A DNA stretch of 64,000 nucleotides from a bacterium HR33 (GTDB taxonomy: Bacteria; Gemmatimonadota; Gemmatimonadetes; Gemmatimonadales; GWC2-71-9), in NCBI GenBank assembly GCA_002923375.1, contig BEIJ01000001.1:930001-994000 (forward strand), read 5' to 3'. The translations under genes were made by a program, and so were the position numbers. A model generated the notes under the pieces. The model saw only the letters and a list, made by a program, of their open reading frames with translations, ran no database searches and was not told the DNA's origin. Of the stretch, positions 44,683 to 53,156 are shown in pieces (the first letter of the stretch is position 1; each line of letters starts with the position of its first letter).

Positions 44683-46311
44683 TTACGGCTCGGCCATGAA
44701 CGGGTAGCGGTAGTCTCTGGGCGGAACGAAGTTTTCTTTGATCGTTCTGGCCGAGACCCAGCGCGCCAGGTTGAGCATGGAGCCCGCCTTGTCGTTGGTG
44801 CCCGAGGCGCGCCCTCCGCCGAAAGGCTGCTGGCCCACCACCGCCCCGGTAGGCTTGTCGTTGACGTAGTAATTCCCTGCCGCGAAGCGGAGGGCGCGTT
44901 CCGCCTCCAGGATCGCCTTGCGATCGGTGGCGAAGATCGCACCGGTCAGAGCGTAGGGGCTGGTGGCGTCCACCAATCGCAAGGTTTCGCTCCACTCCTT
45001 CTCGGGATAGACATAGATGCTCACCACCGGACCGAAGATCTCCTCGCACATGGACCGATAGTCCGGCCGGTGAACCAGGATCAGGGTCGGGCGGATGAAG
45101 TAGCCCTCGGTGTCGTCCGCTTCTCCACCCACCAAAATTTCGGCGTCGGGCGAGCGCCGGGCGTCCTCGATGTACCCGGTAATTTTGTCGAACGCCCTTC
45201 GGTCTATGACGGCCCCCAAGAAGTTCCTGAAATCAGCCACGTCTCCCATGGGCAGTTCCCGGGTGAGATCGATCAGGTCGTCTTTCATCCGGCGCCAGAG
45301 GGAATCGGGCAGATATACCCGGGAAGCGGCGCTGCACTTTTGTCCCTGATACTCGAACCCTCCCCGCACTATCGCCGTAAGAAGCGCCTCGCGGTCGGCG
45401 CTGGCGTGGGCCACGATAAAATCCTTTCCCCCGGTCTCGCCCACCAAGCGCGGATAACTCTTGTAGCGGTGAATGTTCTCCCCCACCTTCTGCCAGATGC
45501 TCCGGAAGACCGCGGTAGAACCGGTGAAGTGAACTCCGGCAAGGTCGGGGTGCTCCAGAGCCACCGCGGACACTCCCGCGGGATCTCCCGGGACGAAGTT
45601 GATCACCCCGGGAGGGAGCCCCGCCGCCTCCAGCAGCCGCATGATGAAGTAGCCGCTGTAAACCGTGGCCACCGCAGGTTTCCAGACCACGGTGTTGCCC
45701 ATGAGCGCCGGAGCGGTGGGAAGATTGCCCGCGATGGAAGTGAAGTTGAACGGCGTGATAGCATAGACGAAGCCTTCCAGCGGCCGGTAATCCACCCGGT
45801 TCCAAGCTCCCCCCACCGACAGCGGTTGGTCCTCGTAGAGGCGTTCGGCGTAGTGAACGTTGAACCGCCAGAAGTCGATCAGCTCGCAGGCGCTGTCGAT
45901 CTCGGCCTGGTGAATCGTCTTGCTCTGGCAGAGCATGGTGGCCCCGTTGAGCACCGGACGCCACTCGGAGGACAAAAGCTCGGCCGCCTTGAGGAAAATC
46001 GCCGCCCGATCCTCCCAGGGCCAGTTGGACCACTCGCGGTGCGCCGCAGCCGCAGCCTCGATCGCCTGGTTGACCTCCTCAGGGCCCGCCTGATGCCAGA
46101 CTCCCAGCACGTGACCGTGGCGGTGCGGCATCACCGCCTGACAGGTCTTGCCGGTGCGAACCTCCTTGCCCCCTATGATGAGGGGGATCTCGATCCGCTC
46201 CGAGGATAGGCGGGCCAAATGCTCCTTGATCTCCCGGCGCTCCGGCGTACCCGGCGCGTAGGAACGAACCGGCTCGTTCACCGGCAGCGGAACCTGAATG
46301 TCTCCATCCAT
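44683..46311 (-). CDS. pruA: L-glutamate gamma-semialdehyde dehydrogenase (P5C dehydrogenase)
   Basis: 542 aa, the usual monofunctional length. Aldehyde dehydrogenase hallmarks: FTGSTAVFRSIWQKVG (nucleotide loop), LVGETGGKDF (catalytic Glu), YQGQKCSAASRVYL (nucleophile Cys) and FGPVVSIYVY. The eukaryotic/Bacillus-type P5CDH signatures SKTIHQAEID and TSPYALTGAIFATDR are present. It oxidises glutamate semialdehyde to glutamate in proline catabolism. No proline dehydrogenase gene lies beside it. Confidence 0.93.
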   Translation of the reverse strand: MDGDIQVPLPVNEPVRSYAPGTPERREIKEHLARLSSERIEIPLIIGGKEVRTGKTCQAVMPHRHGHVLGVWHQAGPEEVNQAIEAAAAAHREWSNWPWEDRAAIFLKAAELLSSEWRPVLNGATMLCQSKTIHQAEIDSACELIDFWRFNVHYAERLYEDQPLSVGGAWNRVDYRPLEGFVYAITPFNFTSIAGNLPTAPALMGNTVVWKPAVATVYSGYFIMRLLEAAGLPPGVINFVPGDPAGVSAVALEHPDLAGVHFTGSTAVFRSIWQKVGENIHRYKSYPRLVGETGGKDFIVAHASADREALLTAIVRGGFEYQGQKCSAASRVYLPDSLWRRMKDDLIDLTRELPMGDVADFRNFLGAVIDRRAFDKITGYIEDARRSPDAEILVGGEADDTEGYFIRPTLILVHRPDYRSMCEEIFGPVVSIYVYPEKEWSETLRLVDATSPYALTGAIFATDRKAILEAERALRFAAGNYYVNDKPTGAVVGQQPFGGGRASGTNDKAGSMLNLARWVSARTIKENFVPPRDYRYPFMAEP

Positions 46312-46326
46312 CGACTCAAACTCTCC

Positions 46327-46417
46327 GAATCGCCCTCAATGTCGGTTCAAAACTGTACATGCGCCCTGAGCGCAATTGCGCGGGAGGCTAGAATCGCCCT
46401 CAGTGCCGGTCCAAAAC
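46327..46417. repeat. Direct repeat at the kinase 3' end
   Basis: GAATCGCCCTCAATGTCGGT (46327 on) and GAATCGCCCTCAGTGCCGGT (46391 on) are about 27-nt copies differing by transitions. The second includes the stop and last codons of the histidine kinase. Confidence 0.75.
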
Positions 46418-48952
46418 CTCGCGCACGCTGCGCACCAGGTCGGTCACGGTCCAAGGTTTTTGCAGAAACGGAACCTCCGGCGGCAGACTTCCGCGTTCCT
46501 TGATCTCACCCGCCGTATATCCACTGGTGAACATGAAGCGCGGCATACGATCCTTCTTCTTAAGTGCCTCGTAAAGGGAACGGCCCCCCATTCGCGGCAT
46601 CACCACATCGGAAAGTACCAGGTCTATCCGATCGGCATGGCGGTCGAATAGGTCCAAGGCCTCTATTCCGTCCGCCGCTACGATCACGGTGTAGCCCTGC
46701 TTCTCCAGCACCCTCACGGCGGCCCTGCGAACCGCCGGATCGTCTTCCACCAGCAAGATAGTCTCCCTGCCTCCGGTTTCAGAGACCGAAGAAATTTTGG
46801 GGTGCGGCTCCACAGCCTCTTCCGTCACTTTGGGAAGATAAATCCGCACCGTGGTGCCCGCTTTGGGCTCGCTCAGAATCTCGATAAATCCGCGGTGATG
46901 CTTTACCAAGCCGTAGGTCATCGCCAAACCCAGCCCGGTACCCGCTCCGGGCGGCTTGGTGGTGAAAAACGGCTCGAAGACCCGCTCCTTGGTTTTCTGG
47001 TCCATGCCAGTCCCGGTGTCGGAAACCGACAGAATGACGTAAGGACCGGGCTCGCCCCAGCCGTGGTCACTCCGGAACTCCTCGTCCAAATAGGTCTCGA
47101 CCGTTTCGATAGTCAGCACCCCGCCTTCCGGCATGGCGTCCCGGGCGTTGGTTACCAGGTTCACCAGGATCTGCTCGATCGCACCGCGGTCCGCCATGAC
47201 GCATGCCTCGCAGTCTTGTCCCAGGAGCCTGAGCTCGATGCTTGCGGGAACCAAGCGCCGCAACATGCCCATCAGCTCCGCCGCCAGCTGCGCCAGATTC
47301 ACCGGAGCAAATCGAAGCTCGTCGCGGCGGCTGAAGGCCAAGAGTTTCTTGACCATGCTGGCACCCCGCTGCGCCGCTCCCCGGAGCTCCTCCAAATCCG
47401 CCCTGAGATCCGAGGCCTCCGGCGGAAGATTCCGCCCGATCATCTCCGCATTGGCCAGTATCACGGTGAGCAGGTTGTTGAAGTCGTGGGCTATTCCGCC
47501 GGTAAGCTGGCCTATGCTCTCCATCTTTTGGGCCTGACGCAGCTGCTCCTCCAGGGCCCGCCGCTCGGTCACATCCTCCACGATCATCTCGAAACCGGTC
47601 ACCTCTCCGGATTCGTCCCGCAAAGCCGTGCCGCTGAGTCGCACCACGACAGGCTTGCCGTCCTTGCGCTTCCACGCCACCTCCACATCCTCGATCACCC
47701 CGGAGGTGCGATAGCGCTCGATCAATCGAGCCCGCTCCGCGGGATCCAAGTACAGGTCCCGAGCCATGTCGATGGCCAGCAACTCTTCCGCCGAATCGTA
47801 ACCCAGCATCCGAACCAGCGCGGGATTGACCGTCACCAGCCGGCCGTCCAGAGTCGACCGGTAGATCCCGTAGGTGGCACGCTCGAAGAGCTGCCGGTAG
47901 CTCTCCTCGCTGCGGCGCAGCGCTTCGGCCGCCTCCTTGCGCTGGGTGACATCCCGAAAACTCCAAACCCGCCCTATGGTCCGCCCGCCGAGGCGCTGCG
48001 GCTGCGAGTAACGCTCGAAAACCCTCCCGTCCTTGAACTCCAAGATGTCGTAGCTCTCCGCCTCGGGATCGGCGTAAAGCTCCCTCACCTTGGCCAAAAA
48101 CTGTTCCGGGTCCTTGAGCTGATCCAACACGTAGGAAAGAGCCAGATTGTCATCCCTCGCAGCTATCACCACGTCCGGTATGCGCCACATGTCCAGGAAC
48201 TTGCGGTTGTAACTGACAATCTTCCCTGCGTTGTCCACCACCAGGATACCGTCCGCAGTGGATTCCAGAGTGGCTTGCAGGAGAGACAAGGACTGCTCGA
48301 GCTGCTTTTCGCTCTCGCGGCGCTCGCTGATATCCCTTACGAACGCGGTAAAGGTGGTCTTGCCCTCCCATGACACGGGTGCGATGGAGAGCTCCACGGG
48401 AAACTCGCTACCGTCTCGCCTCAGAGCGGTGAACTCCACCCGGCGGTTCAATACCTCGCCGCGGCCGGTCGTCAGATAGAGCCGCAGGCCGCGCTCGTGC
48501 TGCTCCCGATACCGGGGAGGGATTATGGTCGAGGAAAGCCGCTGGCCCAAGATCTCCGCGCGCTTCCACCCGAACATCCGCTCCGCTTGATTGTTCCACT
48601 CGATTATCCGGCCTTCGGCATCGATGGCTATCACCGCATCCAGAGCGGAATCCAAAATCCGCCGCACGTGCTCCTGCTCCGCCACCAACCCGCGAAGCCT
48701 CCTCGCCCTCAGTCCCTGAGACCACGCCAGCACACCCAGGCCCAACGCCACCGCCGCGGTCAGCACCACGACCCACCCCAACGCGGGAGCACTGAATTGG
48801 AAAAAGCCGGCTGCCAGCAACATAGCTACGCTACTTCCGACGACCCACACCCTAGGGTTCGTTCGCCTGCCAATTTTCAAGCGCTTTCCTCCGAGCCGAG
48901 GGAACCCGGAACCGCGAAACGCCGCGCAGTAAGCGCACAATTTGGCATACAA
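46400..48952 (-). CDS. Hybrid PAS-histidine kinase with receiver domain
   Basis: 850 aa. Two membrane helices (about 35-52 and 57-76) are followed by a short coiled linker, then three PAS domains in a row (about 95-215, 225-340, 355-465; each ends in a conserved F-x-x-D-V/I-T/S-x-R-R-x). HisKA has the phosphoacceptor His in GGIAHDFNNLL. HATPase has NLVTNARDAMP, DTGTGM and GTGLGLAM. A C-terminal receiver domain has LVEDDP and the phosphorylatable Asp in LVLSDVVMPR. HDFNN-type hybrids usually phosphorelay to a partner. No response regulator gene is adjacent. Confidence 0.93.
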   Translation of the reverse strand: MYAKLCAYCAAFRGSGFPRLGGKRLKIGRRTNPRVWVVGSSVAMLLAAGFFQFSAPALGWVVVLTAAVALGLGVLAWSQGLRARRLRGLVAEQEHVRRILDSALDAVIAIDAEGRIIEWNNQAERMFGWKRAEILGQRLSSTIIPPRYREQHERGLRLYLTTGRGEVLNRRVEFTALRRDGSEFPVELSIAPVSWEGKTTFTAFVRDISERRESEKQLEQSLSLLQATLESTADGILVVDNAGKIVSYNRKFLDMWRIPDVVIAARDDNLALSYVLDQLKDPEQFLAKVRELYADPEAESYDILEFKDGRVFERYSQPQRLGGRTIGRVWSFRDVTQRKEAAEALRRSEESYRQLFERATYGIYRSTLDGRLVTVNPALVRMLGYDSAEELLAIDMARDLYLDPAERARLIERYRTSGVIEDVEVAWKRKDGKPVVVRLSGTALRDESGEVTGFEMIVEDVTERRALEEQLRQAQKMESIGQLTGGIAHDFNNLLTVILANAEMIGRNLPPEASDLRADLEELRGAAQRGASMVKKLLAFSRRDELRFAPVNLAQLAAELMGMLRRLVPASIELRLLGQDCEACVMADRGAIEQILVNLVTNARDAMPEGGVLTIETVETYLDEEFRSDHGWGEPGPYVILSVSDTGTGMDQKTKERVFEPFFTTKPPGAGTGLGLAMTYGLVKHHRGFIEILSEPKAGTTVRIYLPKVTEEAVEPHPKISSVSETGGRETILLVEDDPAVRRAAVRVLEKQGYTVIVAADGIEALDLFDRHADRIDLVLSDVVMPRMGGRSLYEALKKKDRMPRFMFTSGYTAGEIKERGSLPPEVPFLQKPWTVTDLVRSVREVLDRH

Positions 48953-49085
48953 ACCAGCCCTTGACCAGGGGCGGGAGTTACGCGGGAGGAGTAGGACTAA
49001 AGGCCCAAGAAGAAGAGAGCGCGGCGCTACCGGCCTTCAGGATGCGCCCCAAACGCCGCAGCTGGAACTACATCACTTGGGAAGT

Positions 49086-50162
49086 TCAAAAATGGAGCTG
49101 CAACTCCAAACTCACCCGGTCCACATCGGTGGTGGCTTGGGGAATCCAGATATCCGCGGTGTAGAACGCCGCGGCCCTGAGAAACCCCACCGGAAAGAGC
49201 TCCAACCCGAAGCGCATTCTCACGCGCTCGTCTTCCGCGATCGCCCGGCTCTTGTCGAACCACCCATAAGTGACCTTAGCGTTGATCCCCCGGGCAACCA
49301 GCAGATCTCCCTCCACGAACGCCGCGAACTGCTCCAGGGACGCGCCGGTAACCCCCCGCTCCAAAATCCGGTCGAATTCTCCCAGCAAGACCAGAGGTCC
49401 GGCCCGGAACCCGCCGAAGGCTCCCACCACGTCCCGCCGCGCCGCACCGGGCCGCTCGTTTCGCGAGGCCGAAACCCCGAACCTGAAATCCCGGAACACC
49501 AGCGCAGCGCTAGTGGTGAGCTGCTTGCCGTCGTCACCTTCCGCCCCTCCCGCCGCGCCATTGGTAAGCGCCAAAGACCACGACAGCGGACCCGGCTCAG
49601 CTCCCACCTCCACACCTATATCCGGGGTCTCGTAGCTGAATCCCGTCTCGCGGCGGATGAATTCCAGATCGTCCTGCAGCCTGAGCCCGAAGGGAAGCAG
49701 GAACTTGCCCGCCTTGGCGTAGCCGTTGAGCCACGCGGTCTCCGCCAACATGAACGCCTCGCGCGCCGTAGCCTGTGCCGGGCCCAAAGTTTGGTCCACA
49801 TAGAGCGCCAGAACGCGATCGATCAGCCGCGCCTCGAGGTAGAGATTGGCCTCCTCCAAATCCAGCGAAGTGCGCGGCGTGGACTTTCCCACACTTCCCG
49901 AAGCCAAAGCCCTCACGTCGAACCCCACGCTCAGGAAATCGTTCAGCGCCCGGTTGCGCACCGAAGCGGAACGCATCGGCAGGGTGGTCTGGGCGTAGAT
50001 ACTGCCGAACGCCGTCCTCCCCCCGCCGCCGGAGCGGTTCACGTGGCAGGCCGCGCACTTAAGACCGGTACGAACCGCGAGGTACGGCTCCCTGAGCTCC
50101 TCGACCCCGGAAGCTGAAACGGCTAGTGCCACAGCGGTGACCAACCCCGAGGCTGACAGCAT
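49086..50162 (-). CDS. Outer-membrane barrel with N-terminal heme c motif
   Basis: 358 aa. Signal peptide, then CAACH at 36-40 within LKCAACHVNRSGGG. After about residue 85 it is a porin-like barrel with alternating strands (NLYLEARLIDRVLALYVD, SWSLALTNGAAGG, ending VSLELQLHF with terminal Phe). A single c-type heme at the N-terminus of a barrel suggests an electron entry or exit point at the outer membrane. The neighbouring CX4CH lipoprotein gene (50206) is the likely partner. No decaheme gene in the window. Confidence 0.8.
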   Translation of the reverse strand: MLSASGLVTAVALAVSASGVEELREPYLAVRTGLKCAACHVNRSGGGGRTAFGSIYAQTTLPMRSASVRNRALNDFLSVGFDVRALASGSVGKSTPRTSLDLEEANLYLEARLIDRVLALYVDQTLGPAQATAREAFMLAETAWLNGYAKAGKFLLPFGLRLQDDLEFIRRETGFSYETPDIGVEVGAEPGPLSWSLALTNGAAGGAEGDDGKQLTTSAALVFRDFRFGVSASRNERPGAARRDVVGAFGGFRAGPLVLLGEFDRILERGVTGASLEQFAAFVEGDLLVARGINAKVTYGWFDKSRAIAEDERVRMRFGLELFPVGFLRAAAFYTADIWIPQATTDVDRVSLELQLHF

Positions 50163-50205
50163 GAGATGGAATCCCCCCTCGCCCTCAGGTCCGGGCGCTT
50201 AAGGA

Positions 50206-50631
50206 TCAGTTGTTCCGGGCCCCTTGAGAAATCCAGCTCCGAATAAGGCCGATCTGCTCCGGGGTCAAGGGTCCTCTGCCCAAGGGCATGCGCTCGCCCT
50301 GACCCCCCACGTCCAAATGAGTCCCCTGAAGTTTGTGCACCAAGTAGCTGGAGTCCGGCTGGAACGGCCGCACCCGGCGCATCGAGGGCAATTCCACCGA
50401 AGGTACGTCCACAATGCTGGCGAACGACTGGCCTCGGCTGAGGTTCATCCCTTGAGCCGGTTGAGGCGCTGCGTGACAGCCCGCAAAGGCGCAGTTCTGA
50501 TCGAAGATCGGCTGAACGCTGGCCGAAAGCCTGACCGAGTCGTCGCTGCCGCAGGGAGCGGTTCCGATAGGGTTGCCGCACGGATCCAGACCGGTGCCGT
50601 CTCCCGCGCAAGCTGCGGCACCGAGCAGCAA
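50206..50631 (-). CDS. Lipoprotein with CX4CH heme-binding motif
   Basis: About 141 aa. No ATG: a TTG at 50631 is usable, but the hydrophobic segment (LSLFLLLLGAAAC) continues upstream to the previous gene's stop, so the start is probably a few codons earlier at a non-ATG codon. Lipobox GAAAC. Heme-c-like CAFAGCH (C-x4-C-H) and GERMPLGRGPLTPEQIGLIRSWI, where Met is a probable axial ligand. Such small putative heme lipoproteins are common in Myxococcota and Planctomycetota. Confidence 0.65.
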   Translation of the reverse strand: MLLGAAACAGDGTGLDPCGNPIGTAPCGSDDSVRLSASVQPIFDQNCAFAGCHAAPQPAQGMNLSRGQSFASIVDVPSVELPSMRRVRPFQPDSSYLVHKLQGTHLDVGGQGERMPLGRGPLTPEQIGLIRSWISQGARNN

Positions 50632-50664
50632 CAGGAAGAGCGATAATGCGCGGAGAATAGCGCG

Positions 50665-51882
50665 CTAACCCCCGCGCTTGCGAGCCTTAGCGCCGCCGGA
50701 AGAACCCCGGTAACCCTGGGGCGAGGCCGAACTGCTCGAACCCGATTCTCCGGAACGGCTCACCGAAGGGGACGAACCCTGCCCGCCGCTGCGAGGCCTG
50801 GCAACCGCCTGACCCCCGCCTCCGGAACCGCCTCCGCTCCGCGTGTATCCCCGGCCGCTTACCGCTCGCCCCCTGGTATCGGGTTCCACCGGCCTGATCA
50901 CCACCACCGGAACGCGGTAGCCGTACCCGTAATAAGGCCCATAGCCGAAATAGCTGAAACCGTAACCCCAGTATAAATAGGGATCGCAGTAAGGGGACCA
51001 ATACCACGGGCTCGCGTAGCAATACCTGCCCACACCCCAGTAGAAGGGACCTCCATAGCGCCGTGCCCGGTAGCGGCGCGGTTGGTCCCGCTCTGCTTCA
51101 CCCCTCGTGGAAATCACCTGGCGGTCGATCGCAAAGCGGTCCGGAAACGAAAGCGCCACGGCTACGTCTATCACCTCGTCCGGTACCCCCCGATCGGCGA
51201 GCGACGCGATCGCCGCGCCGTCCAATCGGAACGGCTGCCCCAATTCTATCAGGAACTCAACCACCGCTTCCCGATCCACAGCCGCAGCTGCTTCGGCCAG
51301 ATCGTCCAGCGAAAGCTCCGCTGCCGCCACGAACCGGGCGTCCCGCACCGCCGCGCGCCGCTCGGAAGACAGGGTAAAATCCTCCGGCCAATCCGATTCC
51401 GGTGCCGGCCGGTACCGCACCACCGCGGCCGCGCGCTCCCCCTCCATCTCCATCGACCGCGCATCCAACCAGCGGTCCGGAGACGCCAAAGCCATGATCC
51501 CGGAACCGGCTTTTCTCAAGCCCCCTTCGCAAACCTGTTCCGACCGGAGAAACACTCTGCGGGCATCTTCCGAAAACCGAACCGACTGCCACCCGCTGCA
51601 ACCCTCCAGCTCGAAACTCCGCCGCGCGCCGTCTGCTACCAGAATTTCCGAGCCCACCACCTCTCCCCCCTCCACCGTCGCCACCTCCACACCGCGCCCG
51701 TCCGGCGCGGGACGGATGCAGACCAGCACACCCCGAGCGCCGAGCTGCTCCTCGGAATCGCCCGGCAGCGCCTCCCAGCAGCCGAGCCAGGGAAGCCAGC
51801 GGGAATCGTCCAGCACCTGCCCCCGCAAAGGCAGCGCAAGCACAATCAAACCGCCGAGTAACCAGCCCGCTGCTTTTGCCAT
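50665..51882 (-). CDS. Secreted protein with Tyr/Gly- and Ser/Gly-rich tail
   Basis: 405 aa with a signal peptide (about 1-22). The first half (about 25-240) has scattered Cys (LGCWEALPG, LEGCSGW, SEQVCEGG) and a helix-rich middle. From about 275 it is low-complexity: WGYGFSYFGYGPYYGYGYR, then SGGGSGGGGQ and SRSGESGSSSSASPQ. Aromatic-Gly repeats of this kind are known from cell-surface and matrix proteins. Function unknown. The downstream lipoprotein frame follows without a gap. Confidence 0.65.
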   Translation of the reverse strand: MAKAAGWLLGGLIVLALPLRGQVLDDSRWLPWLGCWEALPGDSEEQLGARGVLVCIRPAPDGRGVEVATVEGGEVVGSEILVADGARRSFELEGCSGWQSVRFSEDARRVFLRSEQVCEGGLRKAGSGIMALASPDRWLDARSMEMEGERAAAVVRYRPAPESDWPEDFTLSSERRAAVRDARFVAAAELSLDDLAEAAAAVDREAVVEFLIELGQPFRLDGAAIASLADRGVPDEVIDVAVALSFPDRFAIDRQVISTRGEAERDQPRRYRARRYGGPFYWGVGRYCYASPWYWSPYCDPYLYWGYGFSYFGYGPYYGYGYRVPVVVIRPVEPDTRGRAVSGRGYTRSGGGSGGGGQAVARPRSGGQGSSPSVSRSGESGSSSSASPQGYRGSSGGAKARKRGG

Positions 51883-51897
51883 CTTTGCCTCCCTAGC

Positions 51898-52689
51898 TCA
51901 GAACCTCACCTTGAGGCCAGCGCTGAACTGCGTCCCGCTCAAGTTTATACCATCGGTGAACCCCACAAAGTCTCCGCCCAGCTCACCCTTAGCAAACTGG
52001 TACCGCACGTCCCCGTTTAGCAATACCCTGGTGCTCAAGCTGTACTCGGCCCCCGCCATTACCAGCGCCACCGGCGCCCACCCGTCCGACTGAAGCCGAT
52101 CGCCGAAAATGGTAAGATCCGAGAAATCCACGAATGCACCGGTCTGCTTCAGTAGATAATACGCCGCACCCGCCCCGGCACCGGCGTACACCGAAAAACG
52201 CGCCGGTATCCACACAAACCTCCCGACCCGCCGCCCCCTGGGCCAAAGGTAAAACCGCCCGGCAACGGTAAGCGGCGTGGTGGCAAGCAGCGTGGTTTGA
52301 GCGATCGGCAGCCCCTGCTCGGTCACATAATCGCGAAACTCGGATTCCTTCCGGGTCTCAGCATGCCCCACTCCCAGCACCACCTCCCAGCGCCGCCCCA
52401 CCGCCACGCCCAGCTCCGCCGCCAGCACCACGGCGTTGAAGTCGTTGCGATCCAGCGTAAGATGGCGCGTGAAGAAGCCAAAGATACTGCTCTCGGTGTT
52501 CTGAAAGTTGAAGCCTCCCCGCACGGCAAACGTCACCCGCGGCTCCCGGAACAGAAACCCCTCCGGACCCTGGTTCACCAATGGCCTAGCGCTTCGCTGC
52601 GCCAGTAAACTCTCCGGGGCCGCCAGCGCTAAGAACCCAACTGCAACCGGTGCCAACCTGGTGCGGGTCAACACAGACACGGAGCCCAT
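51898..52689 (-). CDS. Outer-membrane beta-barrel protein
   Basis: 263 aa from the ATG at 52689, chosen because the signal peptide (MGSVSVLTRTRLAPVAVGFLALAAPESLLAQ) follows. The upstream part of the frame repeats the same signal-like segment (RLAPVAGGFLA) because of a duplicated 29-bp DNA stretch. The mature protein is strand-rich and ends FSAGLKVRF, a BAM-type terminal strand. Eight to ten strands are expected (OmpX/OmpA barrel size). Function unknown. Confidence 0.7.
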   Translation of the reverse strand: MGSVSVLTRTRLAPVAVGFLALAAPESLLAQRSARPLVNQGPEGFLFREPRVTFAVRGGFNFQNTESSIFGFFTRHLTLDRNDFNAVVLAAELGVAVGRRWEVVLGVGHAETRKESEFRDYVTEQGLPIAQTTLLATTPLTVAGRFYLWPRGRRVGRFVWIPARFSVYAGAGAGAAYYLLKQTGAFVDFSDLTIFGDRLQSDGWAPVALVMAGAEYSLSTRVLLNGDVRYQFAKGELGGDFVGFTDGINLSGTQFSAGLKVRF

Positions 52690-52728
52690 TGTGCGTGCCA
52701 AGAACCCACCTGCAACCGGTGCCAACCT
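52631..52728. repeat. Direct repeat, 29 bp, spanning the barrel gene start
   Basis: AAGAACCCAACTGCAACCGG (52631 on) and AAGAACCCACCTGCAACCGG (52700 on), each followed by TGCCAACCT, with one mismatch over 29 bp, 69 bp apart. One copy is inside the signal-peptide codons, one upstream of the start. A duplication of the start region. Confidence 0.85.
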
Positions 52729-52966
52729 AGCTGATCGCAGCATACACCTCGGATACCAAGCCAATTTCGTGCCAGAACGCAACTCCTTCATTGGCAACGG
52801 ATTGACTCTCCTGCAGAAGGGCCCGCTGTCCTTTGCAGGCTACACTCCCTGTCCGGCCTCCACCGGCCGGCTGGCCACACGTCGCTGCAATCAAGGCGGC
52901 ACTCCCTCCCAAATTTGCTACTCGCGAACTCGCCTTTTGTGCCTTCAGGCCGCACCTTTATGTGCC

Positions 52967-53152
52967 ATGTTCTTCTCCCGGCGCCGCCGAGGTCCCGACC
53001 GCTACCTTCCGTGGAAGACGGCCGCTCTCCTGGCGGGTATCGGTATCGCCCTGCTCGGCTTCGAACTGGAAAGCCGCTGGGTGGTAAACCTGGCGATCGC
53101 CGTGGTCCTAGCCGGGTTCATTCTGAGGTTTTTCGACCGAGGCGCGAGCTAG
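52967..53152 (+). CDS. Small two-helix membrane protein
   Basis: 61 aa from the ATG at 52967. A basic N-terminus (MFFSRRRRGPDR) precedes hydrophobic helices at about 18-34 and 39-55, then FFDRGAS. The plus-strand frame runs from 52508, but the upstream part overlaps the barrel gene. No good ribosome site; moderate confidence only. Confidence 0.45.
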   Translation: MFFSRRRRGPDRYLPWKTAALLAGIGIALLGFELESRWVVNLAIAVVLAGFILRFFDRGAS

Positions 53153-53156
53153 GCCG

